Part shown: piece by piece, positions 11,542 through 22,645 of the stretch
Layout: each line of letters starts with the position of its first letter
Position numbering within the stretch: the first letter of the stretch is position 1
Assembly: GCA_030704615.1 (NCBI GenBank)
Contig: CM060732.1
Coordinates: 15,998,001-16,062,000, forward strand
From: Takakia lepidozioides
Lineage: Eukaryota; Streptophyta; Takakiopsida; Takakiales; Takakiaceae
DNA: 64,000 nucleotides
Direction of reading: 5' to 3'
The notes under the pieces: model-generated
Databases searched by the model: none
What the model saw: only the letters and a program-made list of their open reading frames with translations
Told to the model about the DNA's origin: nothing
Position numbers and translations under genes: made by a program

Positions 11542-12408
11542 ATGCCCACGGGATACGAGTACAACCGGTACAACATGCCATTGGATGTATTGCCTTACGA
11601 TTTTTTAAATTGGCAACACTGGGGGGAGACAATGACATGGGATGCTCCAAGAGAGATGCACGCCTTGGATGCGAAGACGTTAACTAGGGTTGAAGATCCA
11701 GTGACCTTTTGGGTGACATCCAACTGGGAAATAATTGTGCGTGCTAGAGGCATACGAGACCCAGTCCAAAGGGAGCTTTTTTGCCGGAACTTGGGAGGGC
11801 ATTGGAGCTGTACCAGACAAAGATTCTTCCGACTGCTTGAGGATCCGTGGGTGCCAGCGGAAAATGACCCATACAATCGCGAACCGATTGGGAGAGACCT
11901 ATTTCTGAGGGAGTTGGAGGCCGCTAGCATCCGTTGGGAGGATATGAATGAGACGTACTGGGTGCCTCGTTGGGATGATGGGCCATTTCTTCCAGAGTTG
12001 CGCAGAGACCCCCAGCAGGAGGAGGTGTTGGATAATTTCAAGGCTATCATCACGAGTGTTCTAAACACATGGCAGAACACATGGCGTGACCAAGTTGCCC
12101 CTATTCCAGGGGTGTTCTTGCCACTTCCAAACATATCGGATTTAATTGAAAAATTGCATGCCGCCGTAGCAAGAGCGACACACCCGGCTCTGGCAAATGT
12201 GGAAGAGAGTCAGCACTCGCCTAGAACGCTACGCATGATGGGAAGGGTGGACCATACAACACTAGGTCCCTCTTTGACCACTCGAGCCCAGGCTCGAGCT
12301 CTCCGTACTGGTGGAGGCACGTCCTCTACACCCGGAGCATCTTCAACAACATCTGGAGATGATGACAAAGAAGTAATAAATCTAGATGAAGATGACTATA
12401 AATGCTAG
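11542..12408 (+). CDS. Unknown Trp-rich protein with SUMO-interaction-like tail
   Basis: A 288-residue ORF, open from end to end, with no family recognised. The first 200 residues are Trp- and Arg-rich with several proline-containing turns. The next part is Ser/Thr/Gly-rich. The last residues read VINLDEDD, a hydrophobic V-I-x-L core followed by acidic residues, the usual layout of a SUMO-interacting motif. It shares frame with the RING ORF directly upstream, so a RING-plus-SIM protein broken by one stop is possible. No shift is needed within this ORF, which makes it the best preserved of the cluster. Confidence 0.6.
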   Translation: MPTGYEYNRYNMPLDVLPYDFLNWQHWGETMTWDAPREMHALDAKTLTRVEDPVTFWVTSNWEIIVRARGIRDPVQRELFCRNLGGHWSCTRQRFFRLLEDPWVPAENDPYNREPIGRDLFLRELEAASIRWEDMNETYWVPRWDDGPFLPELRRDPQQEEVLDNFKAIITSVLNTWQNTWRDQVAPIPGVFLPLPNISDLIEKLHAAVARATHPALANVEESQHSPRTLRMMGRVDHTTLGPSLTTRAQARALRTGGGTSSTPGASSTTSGDDDKEVINLDEDDYKC

Positions 12409-12499
12409 GAACGTAGGGAGTAGGCCAAAGGTCTTAGGTTGCGAAAACTTAAATGTACAACCACTGTATACTCTACGTAATTTTTGGAAATACGAGGTT

Positions 12500-12850
12500 C
12501 ATCCTTTGAACCATTTTTGAACGACCTCATACTTGTTCGGTATTTGTTTGACGACATGTACAATATACTGGCAAAGTTTCAAAACAATCAGAAATTGCTG
12601 AATGAAGATACCATTGGTTCACCCATTGCAATATTTTAAATCGAACTCATACTTGTCCGGTACCTTTAAGAGGGCATGTACAATGCAATAGCAAAGTTTG
12701 AAAGCATTCAGAAATCGGCACATCAAGTAACCATTGGTTCCTCCTGTGAACCATTTTTTATTGATCTCATACTTGTCCGGTCCATATAAGAGGCATGTAG
12801 AACATACTTGGAAAATTTCAAATCATTCAATTTTTTTTTTATCAATGAAC
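12500..12850. repeat. Satellite S2 (about 119-bp units)
   Basis: Three diverged tandem units are marked by CATACTTGTCCGGTACC, GAGGGCATGTACAA, GCAAAGTTTCAAA and ATTGGTTCACCC. The same unit returns at 14160-15190. No coding signal. Confidence 0.75.
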
Positions 12851-12899
12851 CTTTGGTTTATCCTTTTCAACACTAACGATTAATCACAAACAAATGAAC

Positions 12900-14120
12900 A
12901 GACGCATAAATCATTTGCCTCCAAATGATTTTGGTTCGCTTTGAGACTTGGCCAGTATCTTCAATGTACCATGGAAGAGGCCCCAGGGTAATATGAGATC
13001 AATCGAAATTCGTTCAATGGACCAACAGATGGTTGCCCATCCAAATGATTTTTTTTTGCTTTGAGACTTGGCCAGTGTGTTCAATGTACCCTCTGATAGG
13101 TCCCAGTGTAATATGAGATCAATCGAAATTCGTTCGATGGGCCAATGAGGCGTTCAGTTGTCATCTGGTTTTTGTTCATTGCGAAAAAGAAATCCTGCAA
13201 TGCGTGCACGGCTATTGCACCCATTGAACGGATGTGGTTGCCCACATATGCTTGAAAATGTGTACAATACATGTGCGGAGACACAACAGACGAATAAATC
13301 ATTTGCCTCCCCATCGACACCAAGCCATTCCATAATGTAATTGAATTTAAATTAATTTTAAGCCAATAAATAGGTTTGCACTCCCTTTCATTGGGGGTTT
13401 CTGGCACGTATCGATTTTGTTTTTGGCTCAATTTTGTTCTGCGGCTTCCAGCATCCCACCACTACTCCCCCCCCAATATTTGGACCAATAAAAAATGCCC
13501 CCCAAAAATAAGTGTTATCTTTGTTCACTATTGCAGAACTCTCTATAAAGAGTGCATGAAGTTGAACACAAATCAAGTTTGGAGTGCAAAACAAGGAAGA
13601 AACTGTGGTTTTGGGTCCAAATGAATTATGTTCGCTCCCAAATTTGGCACGCATGTTGCATATGGCTACATTACACGCCCTATTCAAAAACAGAATGAAA
13701 AAAAAAATCGCGAGCACGCGAAACACAGTCCAACAGGTCCCAAAGCAATAGCAGATCCAGCGGAATACATTCAACGGGTGAACGGATGGTTGCCCATCCA
13801 AATCATTTTTGTTTGCTTCCAAACTTTGCTAGTACATTTGAGACACCCTCTCACAGGTCCCGGACTAATATCAGATCAATCGAAATTCATTCAATGGCTC
13901 AACGGATGGTTGGCCATCGAGATGATTTTGGTTCGCTTTGAGACTCGGCCAATATGTTCAATGTGCCATGGAAGAGGCCCCAGAGTAATATGAGATCAAT
14001 CAAAATTTGTTCAATGGGCCGACGGATGGTTGCCCATCCAAATAATTTTCGTTCGCTTTGAGACTTGGCCAGTGTGTTCAATGTACCATCTGATAGGTCC
14101 CAATGTAATATGAGATCAAT
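12900..14120. repeat. Satellite S1 with interspersed longer unit
   Basis: About 120-bp units contain ACGGATGGTTGCCCATCC, TTCGCTTTGAGACTTGGCCA and GTAATATGAGATCAATCG. Between two blocks of these (13160-13735) lies a longer unit with TTTGCCTCCCCA, a stretch ending in TTGGACCAATAAAAAATG, TTGCAGAACTCTCTAT and GGAGTGCAAAACAAGG. Both the short units and the longer unit occur in the same + orientation at 57170-59600. ORFs crossing the region are short and change with each unit, so no gene is called. Confidence 0.82.
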
Positions 14121-14159
14121 CGTTAATGATTAATCATGATTCATCCAACAGGGGAACTG

Positions 14160-15190
14160 TTGGTTCACCATTTGAACCATTTAACATTGACATCATACTT
14201 GTCCAGTAACTTTAAGAGGGCATGTACAAGACACTCGCAAAGTTTCAAATGAATCCAAAATCATTTGGCAGGGGAATGATTGGTTCACCCATAGCCAATT
14301 TTAGGGGCTGAAATTGCCATTTATGGGGCTCGAATTGCCAATTGCAGGGGTTGGACTTGCAATTTGAGAGGCTGAAACTGCCATTTCAGGGGCTGCACTA
14401 GCAATTGCCATTTCACAGGCTACAGTTGCAATTTGAGGGGCGGGAATTGTCATTTCAGGGGCTAGAAGTGCAATTTGAGGGGTTGGAATTGACAATTTCA
14501 ATGGCTCAAATTACAATTTGAGGGGCGGCCGGGGTTGGTCATTTTAGAGACTGACATTACCAATTTTAAGGGCTTGAATTGCATTTTGAATTGTAATCCA
14601 AGGGTTACAATGGGCCATTGGGGGGCTAGAATTACCAAAGCAATGACATCCAAAGCAATATAAAATCATTTGATAGCGGAATGATTGGTTCACCCTTTCA
14701 ACCATTTTTTATTCACGTCATACTTGTCCGGTACTTGTAGGAGGGCATGTGGCTGACACTTGCAAAACTTCAAAGCAATGTAAAATCATTTGATAGGGGA
14801 ACAAGTGGTTCACCATTTCAACCATATTTTACTAACTTCATACTTGTCCGGTACCTTTAAAATGGCATGTGAAAGACACTTGCAAAGTCTTAAAGCACTC
14901 CAAAATCATTTGATATGTTCATGATTGATTCACCCTTTTAACCATTTTAGATTGATTTGAAACTCGACCTGTAAGAGGGCATGTACAAGACACTTGCAAA
15001 GTTTCAAATCAACTTAAAATCATTTGGTAGGGGGACGATTGGTTCACCCTTTAAACCATTTTAGATTGATGTCATACTTCTCAAAGACGTGTAAGAGGGC
15101 ATGTAGAGACACTTGCAAAGTTTCAGAGCAATAAAATATCATTTCATCGGGGAAGTTTCCGTTCATCCTTTCATCCAATTTTGAATGGAA
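14160..15190. repeat. Satellite S2, second block
   Basis: Tandem units of about 120 bp carry CATACTTGTCCGGTAC, AAAATCATTTGATAGGGG and GATTGGTTCACCCTTT. The block is split by the 30-bp repeat at 14297-14600. No coding signal. Confidence 0.75.
14297..14600. repeat. Short tandem repeat, about 28-30 bp
   Basis: Loose repeats of AGGGGCTGAAATTGCCATTT and GAGGGGCTGGAATTGCAATT follow each other with no intervening sequence. They sit inside the S2 block. Confidence 0.75.
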
Positions 15191-15199
15191 CTGGATTTT

Positions 15200-15545
15200 T
15201 ACTAAATAAAATGATTTAGAGGGCATAGGATTGTGGGGCGCAATGATTTTGTTTTTGGCTTGATTTTGTTATGTGAGTTGAACCCTCACACCACCACATC
15301 CTTGCCAAAAAATGTACCAAAGAAAAATGTTTGGAAAAAAACGTTCATCCTTTGCTCTATGCTCACTATTGCAGAACTCTCTATGAAGAGTGCATGAAGT
15401 TGAAGATAACTTCACCTTGGAGTGCAAATGGAATGATTGGTTCACCCATTGACCCGTTGTACACTATCACTCTTCAAGATTCGTGGGTGTGGTGCTTGAT
15501 TATCCCATATGATGGACCCAGGTGCCATGGCCAAGTAACAAACCA
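15200..15545. other. Fragment of the longer S1-associated unit
   Basis: Contains CTCACTATTGCAGAACTCTC and GAGTGCATGAAGTTGAA, also seen at 13530 and 59000. It is a diverged copy of the S1-associated unit, and I see no gene. Confidence 0.6.
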
Positions 15546-17135
15546 TTAAAACATTATGGTACGAGACAAACACAATTGAAAACAACATTTATTCAAACAT
15601 GATGTATAGTCAGAGGTCGACAAGTTTCTATCCATCCTCCAGCAATTTTTGGGGTTTTTGGGCTCAGGCCAATTGAATAGCCCCGTCATGAAACGCTTCA
15701 CAACATTTTCTAGTTTGTACCGCAATTCTACTGTGTCTACACACAAGTTTTCTAGAGCGGAAGCAAAACATGTTCCAGTAGACATATCGTTGAACATACT
15801 TGCATTGAACGTGTTATCCCCATTTATTGCCTGGGCTATCTTCCCAATTGCAAAGGTCTCTGATGGTACGGTTAGAGGGGGCCTACGAGGTGTACCATCT
15901 GACTGGTTGTTGGCTACATTATGAACAATTGCAATTTCAGGTGCAATCCACCATCTATGTGTGAGAGTCTTTATCATCTTGTCTCTGCTCTCGAAAATGT
16001 ACAACGTGGTTTTTGGATCATCCGTCGTGGAGGCCATCCCCCAATCGCATACCCCGATGTACACATCTTCAGACCCTTATGGAAAATGCAACAAGATGTT
16101 GTCGGGGGACATGTCGTTGTGCAAGAGGTGGTGATTATGGACGTTGAGCATGATGTGCAAAAGCGCCCATGCCAATTGGATGCGATTCTGTCGGAATCGA
16201 ACCAGTCGGTTGACCTCCTGCATTTCCTGCTTCGTCCCCCGTCGTTCCATTAACTCCCTGTTATCCCGATCATTCCCCCATTTCCTGTCAATACTCAACC
16301 ACGATCATATGGTCTCCCCATTCCACCAATGTGTGTAACCTTCATTTCGACGTGGATGCAACGCAAAATACTTTATGATGCCGAAATGATGGAACTTTAC
16401 AGCCAACGCCTCATTGTTATGTTGGACTTTGGCAAGCTCAACATTTGTTTCCCTGGGCGTTTTCCCTGCTAGCTCCCAAGATGGAGAAATGAATTGATCC
16501 CCAACAATTCTAACCCTCCGAATTGTACCATACCCTCCCTGTTTGGACGCGTCGAGTTGTTGTACCTGTGCGTTTGTGGATATGTATCTTACGTTCAATG
16601 CCGCATCCGCGGACGAGGACCCTGCCTTCCATGGGAGTGGTTTTGTACGTCGTTTGGCGTGGGCCTTTGCCATGTCAGACCACCAATCCACAAGCACAAA
16701 CAACTCCTCCTCCGAAGTTGGCATGCGACCTTCAGCTATAGGTGTTCTCGTAACAAACTTGTCCATGGTTTGCCTCAGATTCCATGTGGCATCATAGGCC
16801 CGGTCCTCCATCCATTTCGTGAACTGGAACTTCGCCTTGTCCTCCTCCCATTCATCCCCGGCCAAAGCCTCCCTCATTCTCATCTCCATATTGTGCTGAA
16901 ATCTAAGGAACCCCTCATTCCCATGTCGGACATACAAAAGATTCAAACGCATTATGTCATTGTTCTTCAAATAATCCAGCACTACTTGCTTCACCACTTT
17001 CGCGGCCTCTGCGCTTGGATAGTCTTTTTTGTTGACCTGACTATCCCGTTCATGTGCATGTTTACGCTTCCTACCTTTACGCCCACTTCCCGAGGAACCC
17101 CCTGACACTGCGTTCGAAGCAACATTTCCGGACAT
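15546..17135 (-). pseudogene. Divergent protein kinase with unknown N-terminal domain; two in-frame stops
   Basis: One minus-strand frame runs from 17135 to 15546 and is broken only by TGA at 16305-16307 and TAA at 16077-16079. The N-terminus is basic (GRKGRKRKHAHERD) and is followed by a charged, helical-looking region of about 150 residues that I do not recognise. The kinase part shows a glycine loop (KQGGYGTIRRVRI), the beta-3 lysine (EALAVKFHHF), a catalytic loop HNDMSPDNILL in place of HRD, DWG in place of DFG (VCDWGMAS), and an APE-like WWIAPEI. The key K, D, N and D residues are kept, so the ancestral protein may have been active. A G-box and TATA box lie upstream at 17415-17480. The stops may be real or mark small unrecognised introns or errors. 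Confidence 0.7.
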
Positions 17136-17414
17136 GATGAAAGTACTCTGCGGAATAGACGCGGCTTCGTAACGGAAAACTAAACCCAGACTATTGATAA
17201 CCTTATACCAATTTCCTCACCCTCTATTGGTATAGTACCCAAAACAAACTCTCCCACAGTCCCACGAAAAAAAGGCAAAAACTCCTGCCCCACACAAATC
17301 CACTTTCTCCCCCCCTCACGCTCAGTCCTGGCCACCGAAGTTCAAACTCCAAGAAGCCCCAGAACCGCACTCACAGAGAGGGAAAAAAATGGGTTGGGAA
17401 TGAGGGGTAGGCCC

Positions 17415-17480
17415 TTATATACTGCCTGGAGAGGCCTGACATGCGACCGCCTCTGCTGCCCATTCACGCTTCGCCACGTG
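17415..17480 (-). promoter_or_regulatory. TATA box and G-box of the kinase gene
   Basis: Read on the minus strand, CACGTG (17475-17480) is followed about 55 bases later by TATATAA (17415-17421). The ATG is about 280 bases downstream at 17135. The elements lie just inside the H2 right array, mirroring the left unit. Confidence 0.55.
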
Positions 17481-17499
17481 TCCAGGGAGCAGTCGCACC

Positions 17500-17905
17500 T
17501 AATAACAAAAAAGAAAATGTGCGACCCCCCATAAGCGGTCGCACCTAATAACCAAAAAAAAAAGTCTGCGACCACCACCGGCTGGTGGTCGCACCCATTT
17601 AAAAAAAAATTAAAAATGTGCGACCATCCTCTGCTGGTGGTCGCACCTATTTTTTTAAAAAGAAAAAATTGCGACCAACACCTGCTGGTGGTCGCACCCA
17701 ATTTAAAAAAAAGAAAAAATGTGCGACCACCCTCTGCTTGTGGTCGCACCTATTAAAAAAAATGAAAATGCTGCGACCACCACCTGGTGGTGGTCGCACC
17801 CATTTAAAAAATAAGAAAAAATGTGCGACCACCCCCTTTTGGTGGTCGCACCTATTTAAAAAAAATAAAAATTTGTCCGACCAACCTTTGCTGACGGTCG
17901 CATGA
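17500..17905. repeat. Hairpin array H2, right
   Basis: GCGACCACC and GGTGGTCGCA arms recur with A/T-rich spacers such as CCTATTAAAAAAAATGAAAA, in units of about 58 bp. Orientation and spacer match the left array at 8505-9415. Isolated arm-like sequences continue to about 17440. Confidence 0.9.
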
Positions 17906-18582
17906 TTGACAATATAAATCATAATATATGAATTTTACAGATAATTAATGAAGTCCACGTAATGAGGCCACATCGGTTGCCACGTCGGTTCTCATAGTAA
18001 ATAGTCAATAGTAAAGTAAAAAAATAAACATATTTATGTACAGTAACATCGGTTTAGGACGTGACGTGACGTGACGCACGTCCGTCGCTGATGTCAGACG
18101 TGACGCTGACGCGTCAACGCCACGTCACGTCCAAATTTGCAACTAGGAATGCAAGTGCTACACCTTCAAGAAATTGGCTAAAGATATTCAGCTCTGATTT
18201 TGAAATGTAATTGAGATAGGAGCAAAAAAAATTAATATCATGTTCACAAATCACATTGTGGTCATTGATGAACAGGAGACCTCCCGTGCACTACGTAATA
18301 TGGAACCGCTGGGACGCAGGGGATTCCGGCGCCCTAGAAGGCTCCCTGATGTATGGCCGAGGTCGGGAGGCTGAGATGACCTTCGAGGGAAGTCCGACAG
18401 GCGGGAATCCCAGCGGCCCACTAGTTCCACTGCGTACTCAATTTCAGCCGCAGGATGAAGCAGTTAACACATTATCAACTTAATATCGTCCAGGCCATAC
18501 AAATCCTAGTAGTACTGACAAACTCTAGAAATGCACTCAAAAATTATGTCTAGGAATCCCCGACTAGCATACAAAGGAAACC
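17906..18582. other. Intergenic; no gene seen
   Basis: AT-rich with one GC-rich inverted repeat (18057-18132). An ORF at 18256-18483 has no recognised family, and I do not call it. Confidence 0.4.
18057..18132. repeat. GACGTG-rich inverted repeat
   Basis: GGACGTGACGTG at 18057-18068 pairs with CACGTCACGTCC at 18121-18132. The interior is also rich in GACGTGACG and its complement. It can form a stem-loop and resembles clustered ACGT-core motifs. Confidence 0.8.
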
Positions 18583-18905
18583 ACACCTGAAATGCATTTC
18601 CTAGCATGTACATTGCATCTCCGAAATGTTGAATCTCGAGGAGAAGAAAAAAGTCTATGTTTTGTGGACATTATTACACCACAGGAGATCTCCCGTTCTC
18701 GTCTGTCCAACACCCTGAAATGCATTTCCTAACAGATATGTACATTGCATCTCCGACGTGTTGAATCTGGAGGAGAAGAAAAAATCATATGTTATGTGGA
18801 CATTATTACACCACGGGAGATCTTCCGTTCTCATCTGTCAAACATCTAAATGGCATTCTGGTAGAGATATACTTTGCGTTTTCGAAAGGTTGAAAGTGGA
18901 GTAGT
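18583..18905. repeat. Tandem repeat, about 127 bp, 2-3 copies
   Basis: Two clear copies share TGAAATGCATTTCCTA, TGTACATTGCATCTCCGA and TGTGGACATTATTACACCAC, with a decayed third copy to the right. No coding signal. Confidence 0.75.
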
Positions 18906-18949
18906 CGAAAAATCATCAGTTTGCTCGTTCGCAGCGTACTAGACTACTA

Positions 18950-20690
18950 CTAGACATGTTCATTCTCTTTGTCTGCATCGTTCGCAGCGTACAGATTTTC
19001 TTTCGCTTTTTGTGCCTCCATCTTTCCAATACGTTTGCAGCTTGACCTGGAGGTATTATTACAATGACACATTGTCCACAAAACGTTGTTTGTGTGAATC
19101 CAGGTTGGTGGATCACACGGGTTGAACTCCCAAACTTTACTCCAACAATTTATATATCTCTCCACATCATCGGTTGTACTACCTTTAGGTCTCTACCACT
19201 CCACATGGACTTTGCGATACTGAGGACTGGACTTGTCCCGAATGACCTCTGAAATTGCCACACCCATCCAGACTGGATATGTCTCAATGTCTGTTGGCCG
19301 AACAAGAACGAAATTTCCAACCTCAACGTCCTTGAAGGGGTTCATTGGCTCTTTAGGCTTTTGGCTCCTTGGTCCACAATAGGGATCCATCTAATTCACA
19401 TCCTCCTCCTCTTCCACCTCTTCATCATTTTCAACCCTAATCCCATCTCTTTCATGATTTTCCTTCCAACAGGTCGAAGGCCAGAAACCCTTCTTGAAGC
19501 TTGTCATTGGGAGATGACAAAGGTTTGTCAAGTTCCACTAGAATATCCTTCTAGTATTCATCAAAGTTCTTCATGATGACTCCATAGTTGTTGTCCAGCT
19601 CCATACCACGTTTCCAAAATTCACGATACTTAGATATACCATTCACAATATGGACATTTTTCTCACGAGACTCCCCTTCACTCTTACCTTCCCAAATAGG
19701 CTTAAGCGGAACAGGGTCTGGGTCCCCCTTTGGGAGAAGGGAAGACCTTCGTCCTCCGCCACCTTCCACATTTTCACAACACCCTCTTTTGGAAGCCAGT
19801 CAGCGTCGGTACCCGATTTCTTGTATTTCATCACTGGCCATCCCTCACCATCAACATAAAATAAAAAAAATATGTATGTCTATCTGCCCGATCAACCTGT
19901 CGTTCCCGTCAATTATGTACCCGTCCACATACTTCTTGAAATCTGGAACCTCTTGTATCAACTGAGGAATGAATGAGAGCTTTTGAGACTCCATAAACAG
20001 GCGCATGAGATCCGCCATGATATAGGTATTATTCTATTTCAGCTTCATCGAGAGATAACTAAAGTATGCATCAATGTCCTCGTGCGTATGACCTACCATC
20101 AAGAATCCAAGCTAGATCTCTTAAAAAACCCCTCTCGATGTTAGAAGCGATAGAAATGCCAGCATCCATCGATTCTTGTTGTCCTTTACGCAGTTGTCCA
20201 TTTGTAGATAGAGTCAACGTGGTGGTGGCTTTGGTCCATCTTGCCCTTCAACGTAAAGGGCTTGAGAGCTCTTTCACACCTCGATTTTCCCCTCACGAGT
20301 TAAAAAAAAAGAGTTTTGCATCGGTGAATAAAAAAAAAATCTTGTTTCACGGCAAGGTGCTTTCTCAAGTTGTCGAAGACAACGAGCCAACGAGCTGATC
20401 GTAAAGTTGGGATCATTCGACCAGAATTCGTTGGAGAACTGAGCATAGGCACCATCACCATGTCCGTGGGTCACCATGCATGTCAGTGATATCTTTAGCT
20501 GCCCTAGACCAGATATCATCTTGTTTGTTACCTATAACCTTGGCAACGCAGTATTTGAATGGTCCATCTTATCGTGAATAAGACAAAGAAATTTTGACCC
20601 CATCATCGTTGACTCATTCCTCCAACTGTGATAGAGCCTTCGACTCTACTCTTGATGCTTCAGGTGTCTCTCCAGTTTTTTCTTATGTTT
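18950..20690 (-). pseudogene. DUF7869-type protein relic (transposon-like)
   Basis: Minus-strand fragments in family order. HDKMDHSNTALPRL lies near 20600, THGHGDGAYAQFSNEFW and NFTISSLARCLRQLEK near 20420, LYLQMDNCVKDNKNRW near 20190, VGHTHEDIDAYFSYLS near 20070, and NFVLVRPTDIETYPVWMGVA near 19250. From memory of the family, the QMDNC...ENKN and VGHTHEDID motifs are typical of DUF7869 proteins, RNase H-like and often found in mobile elements. Stops precede LYLQ and follow GVF, and frames shift more than once, so it is dead. The stretch at 18950-19165, with many Cys and Asn, may be the C-terminus. Confidence 0.7.
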
Positions 20691-21561
20691 TTTCTGCTCG
20701 GAGTTCGGTTGACTGATTTGTGGATTAAGTCTTTAAAAGGGCAGCAAAGTCCTGAGCAGAACCTGTGAGCAGATTCCTTTATGCGTGAGCAGATTCCTGA
20801 AGAGTGAGCAGATTGAAAGCGTGAGCAGATTTCTGATGCGGACCCCAAAATCGAGGGAACAAGTGGGCCTATTGCCGTGGACGCAAACTTCACTGCAACG
20901 ACGCAATCTCCGCTCCATCGGACTGAAGACAGACATGCCCCATGACGACAATGTGGCACGAATGCACGATGAAACATTCACGGATGAATGTATTTGGGAT
21001 GGACGTAAAAGGGAATGGATGAACGTTGGATGAAGCACGAATGAAAAGTTGTCCAGATGAGGGGACTATGGACTACTGTATGAACATGTCTCGTTTGGGA
21101 TCAGCAAGCGCAGGGAACATGCATTAAGGTGTCGTCAACAACAGCTTAAATCGCATGCTCAGCATGACAAATGAACCCATGAAAATCTCCCCAGAAAAAA
21201 AAATCTCCCCTAGAATAAACCATAGTGGGGAGTTTAATCCTGTTCAGGGACGCAGGAATAAGATGTCGTCAACGACATCTTAATCCCCTGCCCTGTTGGG
21301 ACATGAGAATTTCACCAAACACGAGAATTTTTTAAAGAAAAATTAAAAATTAAAAAAAAAACCCCCAAAAATGGAGAAAATATAGGGTTTAATTGAACAA
21401 AGTGGATCCATAAAGAGTGACTGGTCTCATTTCCAATAGTGGATCAATTAAAAAACATTGGTGAACTCGCGATAGTGGAGCCATTTCGAAATATCAAAGT
21501 AATTCAGCAAAGTGAAGTCATTGACAGATATAGAACTTCGAGAGAACACCTCAGATGTCAA
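20691..21561. other. Intergenic; short repeats and a palindrome
   Basis: GTGAGCAGATT recurs four times at about 20765-20830. A palindrome around TGTCGTCAACGACA lies at 21259-21282, with an imperfect relative at 21124-21149. No gene is supported. Confidence 0.5.
21259..21282. repeat. Palindrome TAAGATGTCGT-CA-ACGACATCTTA
   Basis: Eleven-base arms surround a CA centre. A close relative with TGAATGTCGT arms is at 63868-63889, just past a LINE fragment. Confidence 0.8.
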
Positions 21562-22645
21562 CTATCCTATCTCGTTGCAAAAGTGTCTGAACGTCACTGG
21601 ACCCATTGTGCATTGGTGAATGCATGTGTCTTGTTGATGATCACAAAACATCCTTTGAATGTAGATGTAGTAAAGATGTTTGCATGGGACAAATTTCCCT
21701 CTATTTCCAATGGAGCTTGATATCGTGTTGTCGAAGTCCGGGCATGTGCAATTTGGAAAATTGCCAATAGTAATCTCATAAGTCCTGTCATGAAGAACAG
21801 ATCCCGTTGTCACCATACTGTACACCCACCCATAGCCTGGAGGGGGGGACATTCACAATTTGGGTAACCCGACACTGCAGGGTTTTAGCAGATTCAATTT
21901 TGCACTGGTTATCTGCACCTGCCTCAATACGACGAACCGGTTTTCCATTCCATTTCGTTGGCCAGTCGTTCCCATGCGGTGGACGTGCAGGGAATGCGGA
22001 TGGCGTACCACGCGATGATGTTGGTGTTAGGACTGTTGGGCCTCTTGGAAGTCGAAACCCAGCATCCTCCAGCATGTCAATATCTTGTTTGGAGAGATAT
22101 GTTCTGACCTTGACTGGCCACACGACAGGGATGGTAGGCTTGCTGATGACTGAATCGCGACAAGTCCCCATCACACAACGCTCAATGTCATCGCGGCAGA
22201 ACTAGAACTTGTGAGGTCTAGACTCCCGCGCTGAGTAATATTTGAACAAACTTGTGAATGTCGGGGCTGGAGTCCCGCCAACACCTCTACAAATCTTACT
22301 TGTGCACTTCACAAAAGACAGGGCCCTGATAGCAGAACAACCCAACTTTCGATCCTTTCGGAGTCCGTTCAATGTCCACATTGCATCACCACAATCGGTC
22401 TCTTCGACCGGCAGCACCGTCCGTCCTTCTCCCCATGCCGGAGTTGTGGCATATGTTGCATTGAAATCTGCAGAAGAACATGCACCCACAGATGGAGTGG
22501 TAGATCCGAAATTGGGTGGCACAGGCACACGAGGTATGGAGCTACTTCTTTTAGAAGAAGAGGGGCCTACGGTGTTTATTGATTTTTGGCTTGCTTGAAT
22601 TGTTACGTGGACGAGCTGTACTACATATGTCTCTACAAATTGCAT
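21562..22645 (-). pseudogene. C-terminal part of a second SWIM transposase family
   Basis: The minus strand encodes a diverged relative of the C-terminal half of the transposases at 1013 and 45208. It has a CGDAMW-type region, CSAIRALSF, PAPTFTSLF, then FCRDDIERCVMG, VVWPVKV and LEDAGFRL, and finally a SWIM finger with CTCPDF and VPCKHLYYIY. The first two ORFs share one frame and are parted by a single TAG at 22202-22204, exactly where the other copies have Trp (FWFCR). A further frame change precedes the SWIM part. The DDE core is absent, so this is a fragment. Confidence 0.78.
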
